Source: Kaistella haifensis DSM 19056 (GTDB lineage: Bacteria > Bacteroidota > Bacteroidia > Flavobacteriales > Weeksellaceae). From it: a DNA stretch of 64,000 bases. Positions 44,642-52,830 of the stretch are shown piece by piece (the first letter of the stretch is position 1; the number at the start of each line of letters is the position of its first letter). The stretch covers positions 62,001 to 126,000 of the forward strand of contig NZ_JASZ02000011.1 in assembly GCF_000735695.2 (NCBI RefSeq). The letters run 5' to 3'. Below the pieces are notes generated by a model, which searched no databases, had not been told where the DNA came from, and saw only the letters and a list, made by a program, of their open reading frames with translations. Position numbers and translations under genes: made by a program.

Positions 44642-45208
44642 TTATGAAATTTCGATTCCGAGGTGCGACAGCAATCCGGAAAGGTGGTGTTGCGAAAATT
44701 TGGCTTTTTGCAGAAAGTTGTTTTCCGGAATAATTCTGAAATTCAATGCTTCGGTGAAATCAGCTTTTTCGAGATGGGTTTGATCAAAAACGCTGCCCGA
44801 AAGGTCAGAATGTTTGAATGAACTTTCCATGAGATTTGCTTGGGTAAAATCGGTTTCATGAAGGATGCAATGATCGAAAACCGTTTTCCTAAGGTCTTTG
44901 TTAAAGAAAATGGAATGCGTAAGGTTGCAATTTTTATAATGGAAACGCAGACCGAAATCGTTTGCCGGCTCAAAATCGACACCAATTATTTTACAATTGT
45001 TGAAATGTACGTCCCGAAAGGCAGTTTTCTCGATGATGATCAAACTCAAATCGCAGTCATTAAACTCGCAGTTTGAAAATGAAATTCCGCTCAGTCTGCT
45101 TGCATAAAAAATGCAGTTCTCGAAAACACAATTCTCGTATTCACCAATTTCCAAAGGATTTTGGGTGAAATCTTTTTTACTGAAAGTTTCGTCGGAAAGT
45201 GTGTTCAT
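44642..45208 (-). CDS. Pentapeptide repeat protein
   Basis: 188 residues of A(D/N)LXX-type pentapeptide repeats forming a right-handed quadrilateral beta helix, for example FSNCEFNDCDL, FRDVHFNNCKI, FDHCILHETDF and SGSVFDQTHLEKADF. It is the size of Qnr/McbG-like proteins, which mimic DNA and protect gyrase, but a close link cannot be shown. Soluble, no signal peptide. It lies between nadA and an SDR gene on the same strand. Confidence 0.88.
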   Translation of the reverse strand: MNTLSDETFSKKDFTQNPLEIGEYENCVFENCIFYASRLSGISFSNCEFNDCDLSLIIIEKTAFRDVHFNNCKIIGVDFEPANDFGLRFHYKNCNLTHSIFFNKDLRKTVFDHCILHETDFTQANLMESSFKHSDLSGSVFDQTHLEKADFTEALNFRIIPENNFLQKAKFSQHHLSGLLSHLGIEIS

Positions 45209-45250
45209 TGATCAATTATTTTCTCCGTTTCTTTTATTTAAAATTTTTAA

Positions 45251-45982
45251 TTAAAAACATTTCGGATTCGGACGGATAAAAGTATAACTAAATTCCTGAA
45301 CGAAAAGTTCTGAAGAAATAATTCTTTGTGAAGACAAGTCTGCCTGGACCATTGTGTTTTTATCTTCGATATTTAAAATTTCGCCCATGGAAGGGTGCTC
45401 CGGCGCAACAAAATTATAAATTCCTGCCGGTTTATCAGAGTGGAGGAGTAGGTCTATCGAGGCTAAAATGTCTTCATAATGAATATAATTGACCAATTTT
45501 TCGGGGTGAGGAACCTTCTTGTTGTTAAAAAAGTTTTTCAGTGATCGCTCATCGCCCATCAACCCGCCAAGGCGTAGGATAATGGTTTGTGGATATTTTT
45601 CCAGTACTTTCATTTCGGAATTTAAAATATCTGCCCGTAAATGATCAGTGTCATTTTCGGTAAAAATTCTGTTTTGCTGAGGATAGATTCCCGTCGAGCT
45701 GAAGAGAATTGTTTTTGGAAAAACGTTGCTGATGCTTTCGAATCCTTGATGCCAACTGTTTTGGGAAATCGGCATGCTGAAAATGGCTATTTCCGCGTCA
45801 TTCAGAAAATCAGTTTCGGAAACTTCATTGAAATCCAGCAAGTGTACTTCTGCAGCTACCGTTTTCAACTCCGTGATTTTATCGGGAGTAGTGGTGGTCA
45901 CGATGACGTGGTGATTTCTTTCAGTAAGGTACTTGGCAAGTCTTTTTCCTACCCATCCGCCGCCGATAATGGCAATTTTCAT
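45251..45982 (-). CDS. NAD(P)-binding short-chain dehydrogenase/epimerase family
   Basis: 243 residues with an N-terminal nucleotide-binding motif GGGWVGKRLAKYL (about residues 7-19), so a Rossmann fold. The short catalytic stretch resembles the YeeZ-like SDRs (SSTGIYPQQNR in place of YxxxK). The substrate is unknown. It ends a minus-strand unit of yicC, gmk and this gene: its start overlaps the gmk stop by four bases (45979-45982), so the two are translationally linked. Confidence 0.82.
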   Translation of the reverse strand: MKIAIIGGGWVGKRLAKYLTERNHHVIVTTTTPDKITELKTVAAEVHLLDFNEVSETDFLNDAEIAIFSMPISQNSWHQGFESISNVFPKTILFSSTGIYPQQNRIFTENDTDHLRADILNSEMKVLEKYPQTIILRLGGLMGDERSLKNFFNNKKVPHPEKLVNYIHYEDILASIDLLLHSDKPAGIYNFVAPEHPSMGEILNIEDKNTMVQADLSSQRIISSELFVQEFSYTFIRPNPKCF

Positions 45983-46542
45983 TGGTGCAGAAAATTATTC
46001 AGGATCTGTTGCACCGAAGTTTTGGCTTCATCCAAATCACTGTTCACCACGATTTCATCAAACTGATCTTTAAAAGTCATTTCTTCGGATGCTTTTTCCA
46101 CTCTTGTTCGGATGGTTTCCGCGTCATCAGTGGCTCTGGAAACCAGTCTGCGTTCCAGTTCTTCGATGGATGGTGGCATGATGAAAATCGAACGCGCCTG
46201 ATCACCGAAATATTTTTTAAGGGAAATTCCACCCTGTACATCCACATCGAAAATTACCGTTTTGCCTTTGTTCCAGATGCGTTCCACTTCCGATTTCAGG
46301 GTTCCGTAATATTTGTCGGTATATACTTCTTCGTATTCCACGAAGGCATTTTCGGAAATTTTTTGTCTGAATTCATCGGGTGTGATGAAATAATAATCGA
46401 TGCCGTTTTGTTCGGTGCCGCGTGGATTTCTGGTGGTACAGGAAACCGAAAAAGCCAGTTCCGGAAATTGTTCCAGGCAATGCTTTACCAAAGTGGTTTT
46501 GCCACTTCCTGAAGGAGCTGAAAAGATGATGACTTTGTTCAT
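45979..46542 (-). CDS. gmk: Guanylate kinase
   Basis: 187 residues. It phosphorylates GMP to GDP. The P-loop SAPSGSGKTT (about residues 8-17) is followed by the GMP-binding SCTTRNPRGTEQNGIDYYF block and the lid region RLVSRATDDAETIRTR. Length standard. It follows yicC by 32 nt, the usual bacterial arrangement, and overlaps the SDR start. Confidence 0.97.
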   Translation of the reverse strand: MNKVIIFSAPSGSGKTTLVKHCLEQFPELAFSVSCTTRNPRGTEQNGIDYYFITPDEFRQKISENAFVEYEEVYTDKYYGTLKSEVERIWNKGKTVIFDVDVQGGISLKKYFGDQARSIFIMPPSIEELERRLVSRATDDAETIRTRVEKASEEMTFKDQFDEIVVNSDLDEAKTSVQQILNNFLHQ

Positions 46543-46574
46543 ATTTGGCTAGTGGTTAATGGCTAATGGCTCTT

Positions 46575-47432
46575 TTATAAAACATTGAGCGTTTGTTCTT
46601 TGATTTTTTCGAGGTCGTCTTTCATCATCACTACCAGTTTTTGTATTTCGGCGTGGTTGGCTTTCGAACCTAAAGTATTGATTTCCCTGCCGATTTCCTG
46701 GCAAATAAACCCGAGTTTTTTTCCGTTGAAATCTTCATCCTGCATTACCTCTTGGTAGTATTTTAGGTGTTGCGCGAGTCTTACTTTCTCTTCCGAAATA
46801 TCCAGCTTCTCGGTGAAATACGCCATTTCCTGGTAGAATCTGGTTTCGTCGATGGTGTCGAAATCCTTCAGGGTAGCACGGTATTTTTCTTTGATGATTT
46901 CTATGCGGATTCCTTCGTAGGGAACCACCATAGCAAGATTGTTTTCGATATTTTGGATATTGCGTTTCAATTCCTCCTGCAGATTCTGGCCCTCTGTTTT
47001 TCGGAAATTGTTGAATTTTTCCAATGCATTATGGAGCAATCCGTTGAGCAGCAGCCATTCGTTTTCATTCAGCTCATCCGGTCTTGTGGAAATGGCTTCG
47101 GGCATTCTGATGGCCATTTTTAAGTATTCGAAATCCGGACCATCGCCAGATATCATTCTCAATTCGTCCATATAGGACTTCACCAAATCATGATTAATGT
47201 TAACATCATTGGAGTCTGTCAGGGTTTCCAAATTAATATAGCAATCTACCTTTCCGCGCAGGATGTTGTCGTTGAGCAGCTTTCGGATTTCAAATTCTTT
47301 CTCTTTGTACCGTAAAGGCATTTTGATGCTCAGATCAAAAGATTTGCTGTTGAGGGATTTGATGTCGACGGTGATTTTTTTTCCTTCGAAAACGCCCTCG
47401 CTTCTTCCGAAGCCTGTCATGGATAAAATCAT
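46575..47432 (-). CDS. YicC/YloC family endoribonuclease
   Basis: 285 residues. The start MILSMTGFGRSEGVFEGKKI matches the YicC N-terminus, and the conserved C-terminal domain reads FICQEIGREINTLGSKANHAEI. YicC proteins have been reported to be RNases acting on small RNAs. Upstream of gmk, as in many genomes. A minus-strand -7 element TATCTTTG (47450-47457) lies 18 nt ahead of the start, back to back with the PASTA gene promoter. Confidence 0.93.
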   Translation of the reverse strand: MILSMTGFGRSEGVFEGKKITVDIKSLNSKSFDLSIKMPLRYKEKEFEIRKLLNDNILRGKVDCYINLETLTDSNDVNINHDLVKSYMDELRMISGDGPDFEYLKMAIRMPEAISTRPDELNENEWLLLNGLLHNALEKFNNFRKTEGQNLQEELKRNIQNIENNLAMVVPYEGIRIEIIKEKYRATLKDFDTIDETRFYQEMAYFTEKLDISEEKVRLAQHLKYYQEVMQDEDFNGKKLGFICQEIGREINTLGSKANHAEIQKLVVMMKDDLEKIKEQTLNVL

Positions 47433-47449
47433 TGATTTGCTTTAGTGGG

Positions 47450-47457
47450 CAAAGATA
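47450..47457 (-). promoter_or_regulatory. yicC -7 element
   Basis: Minus-strand TATCTTTG, 18 nt upstream of the start codon. Confidence 0.6.
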
Positions 47458-47530
47458 AATATTTCCAAACTTTTTATCATTAAAAAAAAGAAGCGTAAAA
47501 AAATCGCAGAGTTCCGAAAAGATTATTTTA

Positions 47531-47538
47531 TATCTTTG
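47531..47538 (+). promoter_or_regulatory. PASTA gene -7 element
   Basis: TATCTTTG on the plus strand, 25 nt before ATG 47564; divergent from the yicC element. Confidence 0.6.
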
Positions 47539-47563
47539 CATCTATCATTAAAGATTAAGTAAT

Positions 47564-48628
47564 ATGCTAAAATCGCTTTTCCACTGGAAAGTTCTTGTAA
47601 ATATTCTTCTGGCAGCAGCTGTTTTCACAGGATTGGTTTGGCTTACCTTCCGTTGGTTGGAGATTCATACGAATCACGGCAAAGAAATCGCTGTACCCAA
47701 TGTAGTGAATAAGTCGGTTCATGATGCGATCCGTATTCTGGATGATTCAGGATTGGATTATGAGGTAGATAGTGGTAAATTCGAACCAAAATACCGTCCG
47801 TTTCAGGTATTGCAAATTTATCCTTCGCCGGGTTCCCGCGTGAAAGATGGCAGAACCATTATCCTTAAAGTAAATCCTAAAACATTTGCCCAAGTTTCCG
47901 TTCCGGATGTGCTCGATCGATACAAAGGTTTGGCGTTCAGACAATTGGAGCAGGTTGGATTGAAAGTTGGTGATACTATTTTTGAACCAAGCATTCAGCG
48001 TGATGCGGTCATCAGAATGATGTTCAATGGCACCACTTTGAAACCCGGAACATTGTTGCCAAGATTTTCAACCATTGATTTGGTGATTGGAGCAGGACCG
48101 AAAAGAAATATTACCGTGCCGAATTTGGTAGGATTAACCGTTCAGGAAGCCAAAGCGATTATTGCTCAAAATCTGTTCGAAGTAGGATTGGTAGAGCATG
48201 AAGACGGCGGACAAGACGAATCCGATATCGTTTATTACCAAGATCCGGCTTCTTTCGATGTTCGGGATCAGGGGATGCAGATTGATATTTGGGCCAGTAA
48301 AAAAACACCGGCGCAAATGGGTGCTAAGATTAATCAATTGAACAGCATTTATCGTGTAAAAATTGATACCACGGTTCCTCCTGTTCGATATGACGAACCA
48401 GTTTATGTGGAACCTGCACCGAGAATTTCAGAACCTAAGAAATCAACGCCAAAAGCGGAAACTCCAAAAACGGAAGCGCCAAAGACAGAAACTCCTAAAA
48501 CAAGTGCTGCGAAAACTACTACCGAAACTAAACCTAAAACAACGACCAGCAGTACTGCTCCGAAAACCACGACCACTACGGTAAAACCGGCTGAAAAACC
48601 CAAAGCCAAAAAGGTCATCGTTGAATAG
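47564..48628 (+). CDS. PASTA domain protein without kinase
   Basis: 354 residues. One N-terminal membrane span (ILLAAAVFTGLVWLTF) is followed by three PASTA domains (about 42-110, 112-185, 190-250; VPNVVNKSVHDAIRIL, VPDVLDRYKGLAFRQLEQVG and VPNLVGLTVQEAKAII), which in Gram-positive Ser/Thr kinases and PBPs bind peptidoglycan fragments. No kinase or transpeptidase is attached here. The C-terminal tail (about 285-354) is rich in Lys, Thr and Pro. Likely a periplasmic wall-sensing or scaffold protein. It is followed by a hairpin-T-run just before the next start. Confidence 0.88.
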   Translation: MLKSLFHWKVLVNILLAAAVFTGLVWLTFRWLEIHTNHGKEIAVPNVVNKSVHDAIRILDDSGLDYEVDSGKFEPKYRPFQVLQIYPSPGSRVKDGRTIILKVNPKTFAQVSVPDVLDRYKGLAFRQLEQVGLKVGDTIFEPSIQRDAVIRMMFNGTTLKPGTLLPRFSTIDLVIGAGPKRNITVPNLVGLTVQEAKAIIAQNLFEVGLVEHEDGGQDESDIVYYQDPASFDVRDQGMQIDIWASKKTPAQMGAKINQLNSIYRVKIDTTVPPVRYDEPVYVEPAPRISEPKKSTPKAETPKTEAPKTETPKTSAAKTTTETKPKTTTSSTAPKTTTTTVKPAEKPKAKKVIVE

Positions 48629-48652
48629 TATTAGATAATCCGATAAATACCT

Positions 48653-48681
48653 AAAGCTTCAGCGAAAGTTGAAGCTTTTTT
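48653..48681 (+). terminator. Terminator just upstream of the pseudouridine synthase gene
   Basis: AAAGCTTCA and TGAAGCTTT form the stem, followed by TTT; the next ATG is at 48688, only a few nt away. Confidence 0.8.
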
Positions 48682-48687
48682 ACACTC

Positions 48688-49746
48688 ATGCGCGAAGAAA
48701 ACGAAGAATTTTTAGACGAAGAATTGCTCAGTCAGGAATCCCCGGAAGCCGAGTCGGCGGGGCTGTACGAACACCTGAATATTAGCGTAGATAAAAAACA
48801 GGAACCGTTGCGGATTGATAAATTTCTTTTAATCTTCCGCCAAAACTCCTCACGAAACAAGATTTCCCAAACCTGCCGCGCCGGAAATGTGGTGGTAAAT
48901 GGCGTTCCCGTCAAACAAAATTACCGCGTAAAACCCGGCGACCAGATTTCGGTATTGCTTGCTCATCCACGACGTGAAAATATTATCATTCCTCAGGATA
49001 TTCCGGTTAATATTGTTTATGAAGACGATGATTTGGTGGTGGTAGATAAAGCCGCAGGAATGGTGGTTCACCCCGGACACGGCAATTATCACAGTACTTT
49101 GGTGAATGCCTTGGCTTTTCATTTTGAGAAAAATGGGTTAAAATCTGACCTCGATCGGGTAGGATTGGTGCACCGAATCGATAAAGATACTTCCGGATTG
49201 CTTGTTGTTGCTAAAAACGAATATGCACTGAGTTTTCTTGCCAAACAGTTTTTCGAAAGAACGACCAAAAGATTGTATTGGGCTTTTGTATGGGGAAATT
49301 TGGAAGAAGATCAGGGAACCATCACAGGACATATCGGAAGACACTTAAAAAATAGAATGCAGATGGCGGTTTTCGAAGACGGAAGTTACGGGAAGCATGC
49401 GGTGACCCATTATAAAGTCATCGAAAGATTTAAATACATGACCTGGGTAGAATGCAAACTCGAAACCGGAAGAACCCACCAGATTCGTGCACATTTCAAA
49501 CATATCGGGCATACTTTATTTAATGATGAGCGCTATGAAGGACATCATATTTTAAAAGGAGTCAACCTTCCCAAATACAAACAGTTTGTGAAAAATGTCT
49601 TCGAAGTATTGCCGAGACACGCTTTGCATGCGCACACGCTCGGATTTATTCACCCGACGACCAAACAAGAAATGTACTTCGAAAGTCCGATGCCCGCCGA
49701 TATGGAAGAGGCGATCGAAAAATGGAGACGTTATTTAGAAGCGTAA
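48688..49746 (+). CDS. RluA-family pseudouridine synthase (RluD-like)
   Basis: 352 residues. An acidic N-terminal stretch leads to an S4 domain (about 30-95, PLRIDKFLL), then the RluA catalytic domain with VHRIDKDTSGLLVVAKN (Asp is the catalytic nucleophile) and the C-terminal RTHQIRAHFKHIGHTLFNDERY. RluD in E. coli modifies U1911, U1915 and U1917 of 23S rRNA. The match is at family level; RluD as against RluC or RluA cannot be proved. Start ATG 48688 is right for the family. Confidence 0.92.
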   Translation: MREENEEFLDEELLSQESPEAESAGLYEHLNISVDKKQEPLRIDKFLLIFRQNSSRNKISQTCRAGNVVVNGVPVKQNYRVKPGDQISVLLAHPRRENIIIPQDIPVNIVYEDDDLVVVDKAAGMVVHPGHGNYHSTLVNALAFHFEKNGLKSDLDRVGLVHRIDKDTSGLLVVAKNEYALSFLAKQFFERTTKRLYWAFVWGNLEEDQGTITGHIGRHLKNRMQMAVFEDGSYGKHAVTHYKVIERFKYMTWVECKLETGRTHQIRAHFKHIGHTLFNDERYEGHHILKGVNLPKYKQFVKNVFEVLPRHALHAHTLGFIHPTTKQEMYFESPMPADMEEAIEKWRRYLEA

Positions 49747-49761
49747 CCCTCAAAAGTTTTT

Positions 49762-49769
49762 TATATTTG
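49762..49769 (+). promoter_or_regulatory. PorP/SprF gene -7 element
   Basis: TATATTTG, 18 nt before ATG 49788; the preceding gene ends at 49746. Confidence 0.6.
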
Positions 49770-49787
49770 TACCCGTTAAAACCCATC

Positions 49788-50741
49788 ATGATGAGGAAAA
49801 TAGGAACTGCAATTTTCATTTTTCTTTCCTTTGTTTTTTATAAAGCCCAGGAAACCCTCCCTTTCTATCAGCAGTATTTGCTCGATGGCGACTTCCTTTT
49901 CAATCCTGCGCAGTACGGTAAAACGGATGATGTGGTGCTGAATTTGAACTATCAAAAACAGTTTTCCAACTTCGACGAGTCGCCCAATGTACAATCGATT
50001 GGAATTCATGCCAATATTTTCGACCGGGTAGGAGCCGGAATTTCATTTTTCAGAGACCAAAACGGACCGATTTCCTCGAACGGAATTGGTGCCGGAGCTT
50101 CTTATTTTATCCCAATTGATGACGATGGCGAACGCAAAAGCCAGTTTTCCTTCGGTACGAATGTGAATTTCTACAACATGCATATCGATTTGGCGAAACT
50201 CAATCCACAAGATCCCGGCGATCCTACTTTGAGTTCCGATACCAACAGTCTTTTTCTCGTGTATGCGAATTTAGGTATGGCAGTTACTTACCGCAATTTC
50301 TTTGGAGGGGTTTCGGTAAATGATATTGCACTGACCAACGATATTCCTATTGTCAACGGCATCGAACCGGAACCTACGAAGTTCAATTTCAATGCGGGCT
50401 ACGATTTTTATTTGAATGAGCAATTCTTCGTTTCGCCTTCTGTATTGATGAATTTCAGTACCAATGCTTCCCGAATGACCGATTTGAATCTGATGGCTAC
50501 GGTTTTGGGTGATACTAATTCATTCTCTGCGGGAGCCAGTTTCCGAACTTCAAAAAACCAATACGGAAACCAAAATCTCGGAATTTCTCCGATCATCAAA
50601 GCAAAACTGAACGGTTTTACCTTTGGCGCGACCTATAATTTCGGACTTTCAGATATTCAGCAATATGCAGGAAATAGTTTCATGCTTAGCGTGGGGTACA
50701 ACATTGAAAACTTTATCAATACGAGAGGGTATAGGTATTAG
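49788..50741 (+). CDS. Type IX secretion system outer-membrane protein, PorP/SprF family
   Basis: 317 residues from ATG 49788 (ATG 49791 is equally possible; the open frame reaches back into the previous gene). Signal peptide MMRKIGTAIFIFLSFVFYKA is followed by QETLPFYQQYLLDGDFLFNPA, the family hallmark, and then alternating beta strands ending in aromatic residues (VGYNIENFINTRGYRY) as in an outer-membrane barrel. The family inserts or helps secrete gliding adhesins such as SprB through the T9SS. In F. johnsoniae it is found next to an adhesin gene, but no adhesin is adjacent here. Downstream begins the repeat-rich region. Confidence 0.9.
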   Translation: MMRKIGTAIFIFLSFVFYKAQETLPFYQQYLLDGDFLFNPAQYGKTDDVVLNLNYQKQFSNFDESPNVQSIGIHANIFDRVGAGISFFRDQNGPISSNGIGAGASYFIPIDDDGERKSQFSFGTNVNFYNMHIDLAKLNPQDPGDPTLSSDTNSLFLVYANLGMAVTYRNFFGGVSVNDIALTNDIPIVNGIEPEPTKFNFNAGYDFYLNEQFFVSPSVLMNFSTNASRMTDLNLMATVLGDTNSFSAGASFRTSKNQYGNQNLGISPIIKAKLNGFTFGATYNFGLSDIQQYAGNSFMLSVGYNIENFINTRGYRY

Positions 50742-51781
50742 GAGGTGATGCAAGTTAGGATGGAAGCGGGGAGATGGAAGCTGGAAGAATTTGGCAATTT
50801 GAAAATGAGTCAATTTGGAAATGGGGGAGGACGCAATAAGCTTTAAGCAATACGCAGTACGCTTTATGCAATTGTCAATTATAATGGTTCTTGCTGATTT
50901 TACAGATCTTTTCATACATTGTACATCGTACTTTTTACATTGTACATTTAAAATCTAGCATCTCGGTTCTTGCATCTTGATTCTTTTCTTTTTTTTTACC
51001 ACAAAAGCGGCAAAAGTTTTTTTTCTTGTTTTTTAGTAGTGCAAAGACGCTTCGCTTTCAAAAGGGTTCTGCTCAATTGGCTAGATCGGCTAGATTTTTA
51101 TTATTCTCTCTGATTTCCATAATGTGACTGAGTTTTTCATACTCCATCCTTCATCATCCATCGTACATTTAAAATCTAAAATCTAAAATCTAAAATCTAG
51201 AATCTAGCATCTCGGTTCTTGCATCTTGATTCTTTTCTTTTTTTTTACCACAAAAGCGGCAAAAGTTTTTTTTCTTGTTTTTTAGTAGTGCAAAGACGCT
51301 TCGCTTTCAAAAGGGTTCTGCTCAATTGGCTAGATCGGCTATATTTTTATTATTCTCGCTGATTTCCATGATGTGACTGAGTTTTTCATACATCATCCTT
51401 CATTATCCATCGTACATTTAAAATCTAAAATCTCGGCTCTTGCATCTTGACTCTTTTCTTTTAACCACAAAAGCAGCAAAAGTTTTTTTCTTGTTTTTTT
51501 TAGTGAAGCAGAGACGCTTCGCTTTCAAAAGGTTTCTGCTTAATTGACTTGATCGGCTAGATTTTTATTATTCTCGCTGATTTCCATGATGTGACTGAGT
51601 TTTTCATACATCATCCTTCATCATCCATCGTACATTTAAAATCTAAAATCTAAAATCTTGGTTCTTGCATCTTGGCCCTTTTCTTATTACTCTCGCTGAT
51701 TTTGCGAATTCAGCGGATTTCTGTGATGTGACTGAGTTTTTCATACTCCATACTCCATACATCCTCCTTCATTCCCATCTT
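50742..51781. repeat. Repeat-rich region with 220-250-bp tandem units
   Basis: No gene. From about 50880 the sequence repeats about three and a half times, with the block TTCTTTTC recurring at 50981, 51230, about 51451 and 51676 (spacings 249, 221 and 225). Each unit contains a poly-T/ACCACAAAAG block, a CTGATTTCC block, CATNNTN heptads and runs of ATCTNNN heptads. Before it is a GGAAG-rich stretch and a GCNNTAN heptad run near 50839-50873. The region's 3' end is CAT-rich, leading to the ParE-like gene. Confidence 0.85.
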
Positions 51782-52078
51782 TTATAAATTGGGATATTTA
51801 TCATGATCTTGATGGGTATTGAAAACAGAATAAATATAAACCAATTTTTCTTCTTCTTCAATGCTAAAAAATAGCATATAGGGAAATGACTCAAAAGGGA
51901 GAGCCCTTAAATTTTTATATCGAATTTGAAAGAAAGGATTGGTTTCTAAAGATTGATAGGCCTTTTCTAATTGTTGATCAAAAGACTGCAACACTGCAAA
52001 AGATATCTCGGAATAATACTCATAGATTTGGTTTATTTCTTCCTGTGCACGACCAAGAATAACCAGATTATAACTCAT
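51782..52078 (-). CDS. ParE/RelE-like toxin
   Basis: 98 residues of the RelE/ParE fold: helical N-terminus (MSYNLVILGRAQEEINQIYEYY) then beta strands with FPYMLFFSIEEEEKLVYIYSVFNTHQDHDKYP, the typical C-terminal RP-x-HQ-like end. Whether it cuts mRNA (RelE) or blocks gyrase (ParE) is not visible; the length and the N-terminal AxxEI pattern favour ParE. It overlaps the upstream gene by 11 nt and is probably encoded as the second gene of a pair. Confidence 0.82.
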   Translation of the reverse strand: MSYNLVILGRAQEEINQIYEYYSEISFAVLQSFDQQLEKAYQSLETNPFFQIRYKNLRALPFESFPYMLFFSIEEEEKLVYIYSVFNTHQDHDKYPNL

Positions 52079-52298
52079 GTTTTTTGCGGATTTTTTTCAA
52101 AGCATCTCTTGCGGAAATGAAATCATTTTTATCCGATTTTAGTCTTTCATCGAGAAGGGTTTTCTGTTGATCGGAAAGCTCAAATGATTTTAAATATTCT
52201 TCGAAATGAAATTTTTTTTCCAACGCTTCCCATTCTTCAATAGGGATAAAAACTCCGGTCGGCTTTCCTTGTGAATCTTTGATGTATTGTAAGTTCAT
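52068..52298 (-). CDS. Antitoxin of the ParE/RelE-like pair
   Basis: 76 residues, starting MNLQYIKDSQGKPTGVFIPIEEWEAL, with an N-terminal beta strand pair and a helical, charged remainder (KSFELSDQQKTLLDERL). The N-terminal pattern, antitoxin position first, 11-nt overlap with the ParE-like toxin and small size support an antitoxin role; such small proteins with the PTGVFIPIEEWE motif are typically annotated as antitoxins or hypothetical. The gene lies within the repeat-rich region. Confidence 0.75.
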   Translation of the reverse strand: MNLQYIKDSQGKPTGVFIPIEEWEALEKKFHFEEYLKSFELSDQQKTLLDERLKSDKNDFISARDALKKIRKKHEL

Positions 52299-52830
52299 TT
52301 TTTCTTTTTTGAAGAAATAAAATTAAGCAGAATAATTGGGAAGAACAAATTCAATATTTGAGCAATGCATTCATTATCAAAAAAATATTGAGTACACTGT
52401 ACGCAATACGCTTTATGCTAGGAGTGTTGGGGTGGTTGAGAATGCTTTAAGCAATAGGCAGTACGCTTTAAGCTTTATGCAAGGAGTTATAGATTTTTTT
52501 TACATCTTATATTTAAAATCTAAAATCTAAAATCTAGCATCTAGCATCTCGGTTCTTGCATCTTGGCTCTTTTCTTATTATTCTCGCTGATTTTGGGGAT
52601 GGGGCGGATTTTTTTTAACGCAAAGGCGCTAAGAGAATTTTTATTGATGCGTGTGTTTAGGGTGCAAAGGCGCTTCGCTTAGCAAAGGGTGTGTGGATTT
52701 TTCATTTATAATCTAAAATCTAACCTCTAACCTCTAACCTCTCTTAAAAAAATAATTTTCTCTACCTTTGACGATCCGATAGCATAAAGCGTACTGCCTA
52801 TTGCTTAAAGCATAAAAAACACTCAAAAAC
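52299..52830. repeat. Heptad repeats upstream of hemW
   Basis: No gene. Two runs of GCNNTAN heptads (about 52393-52420 and 52441-52485), then an ATCTNNN run (about 52510-52570), a 9-nt-type block beginning CTCGCTGATTTTG (52572) with GGGGATGGGG, an AACGCAAAGGCGC block, a TAACCTC x3 run (about 52720-52741), a -7 element, and a further GCNNTAN run read on the other strand (52789-52818). Confidence 0.8.
52763..52770 (+). promoter_or_regulatory. hemW -7 element
   Basis: TACCTTTG in the middle of the repeat region, 60 nt before GTG 52831. The leader would be made of GC-heptad repeats. Confidence 0.55.
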
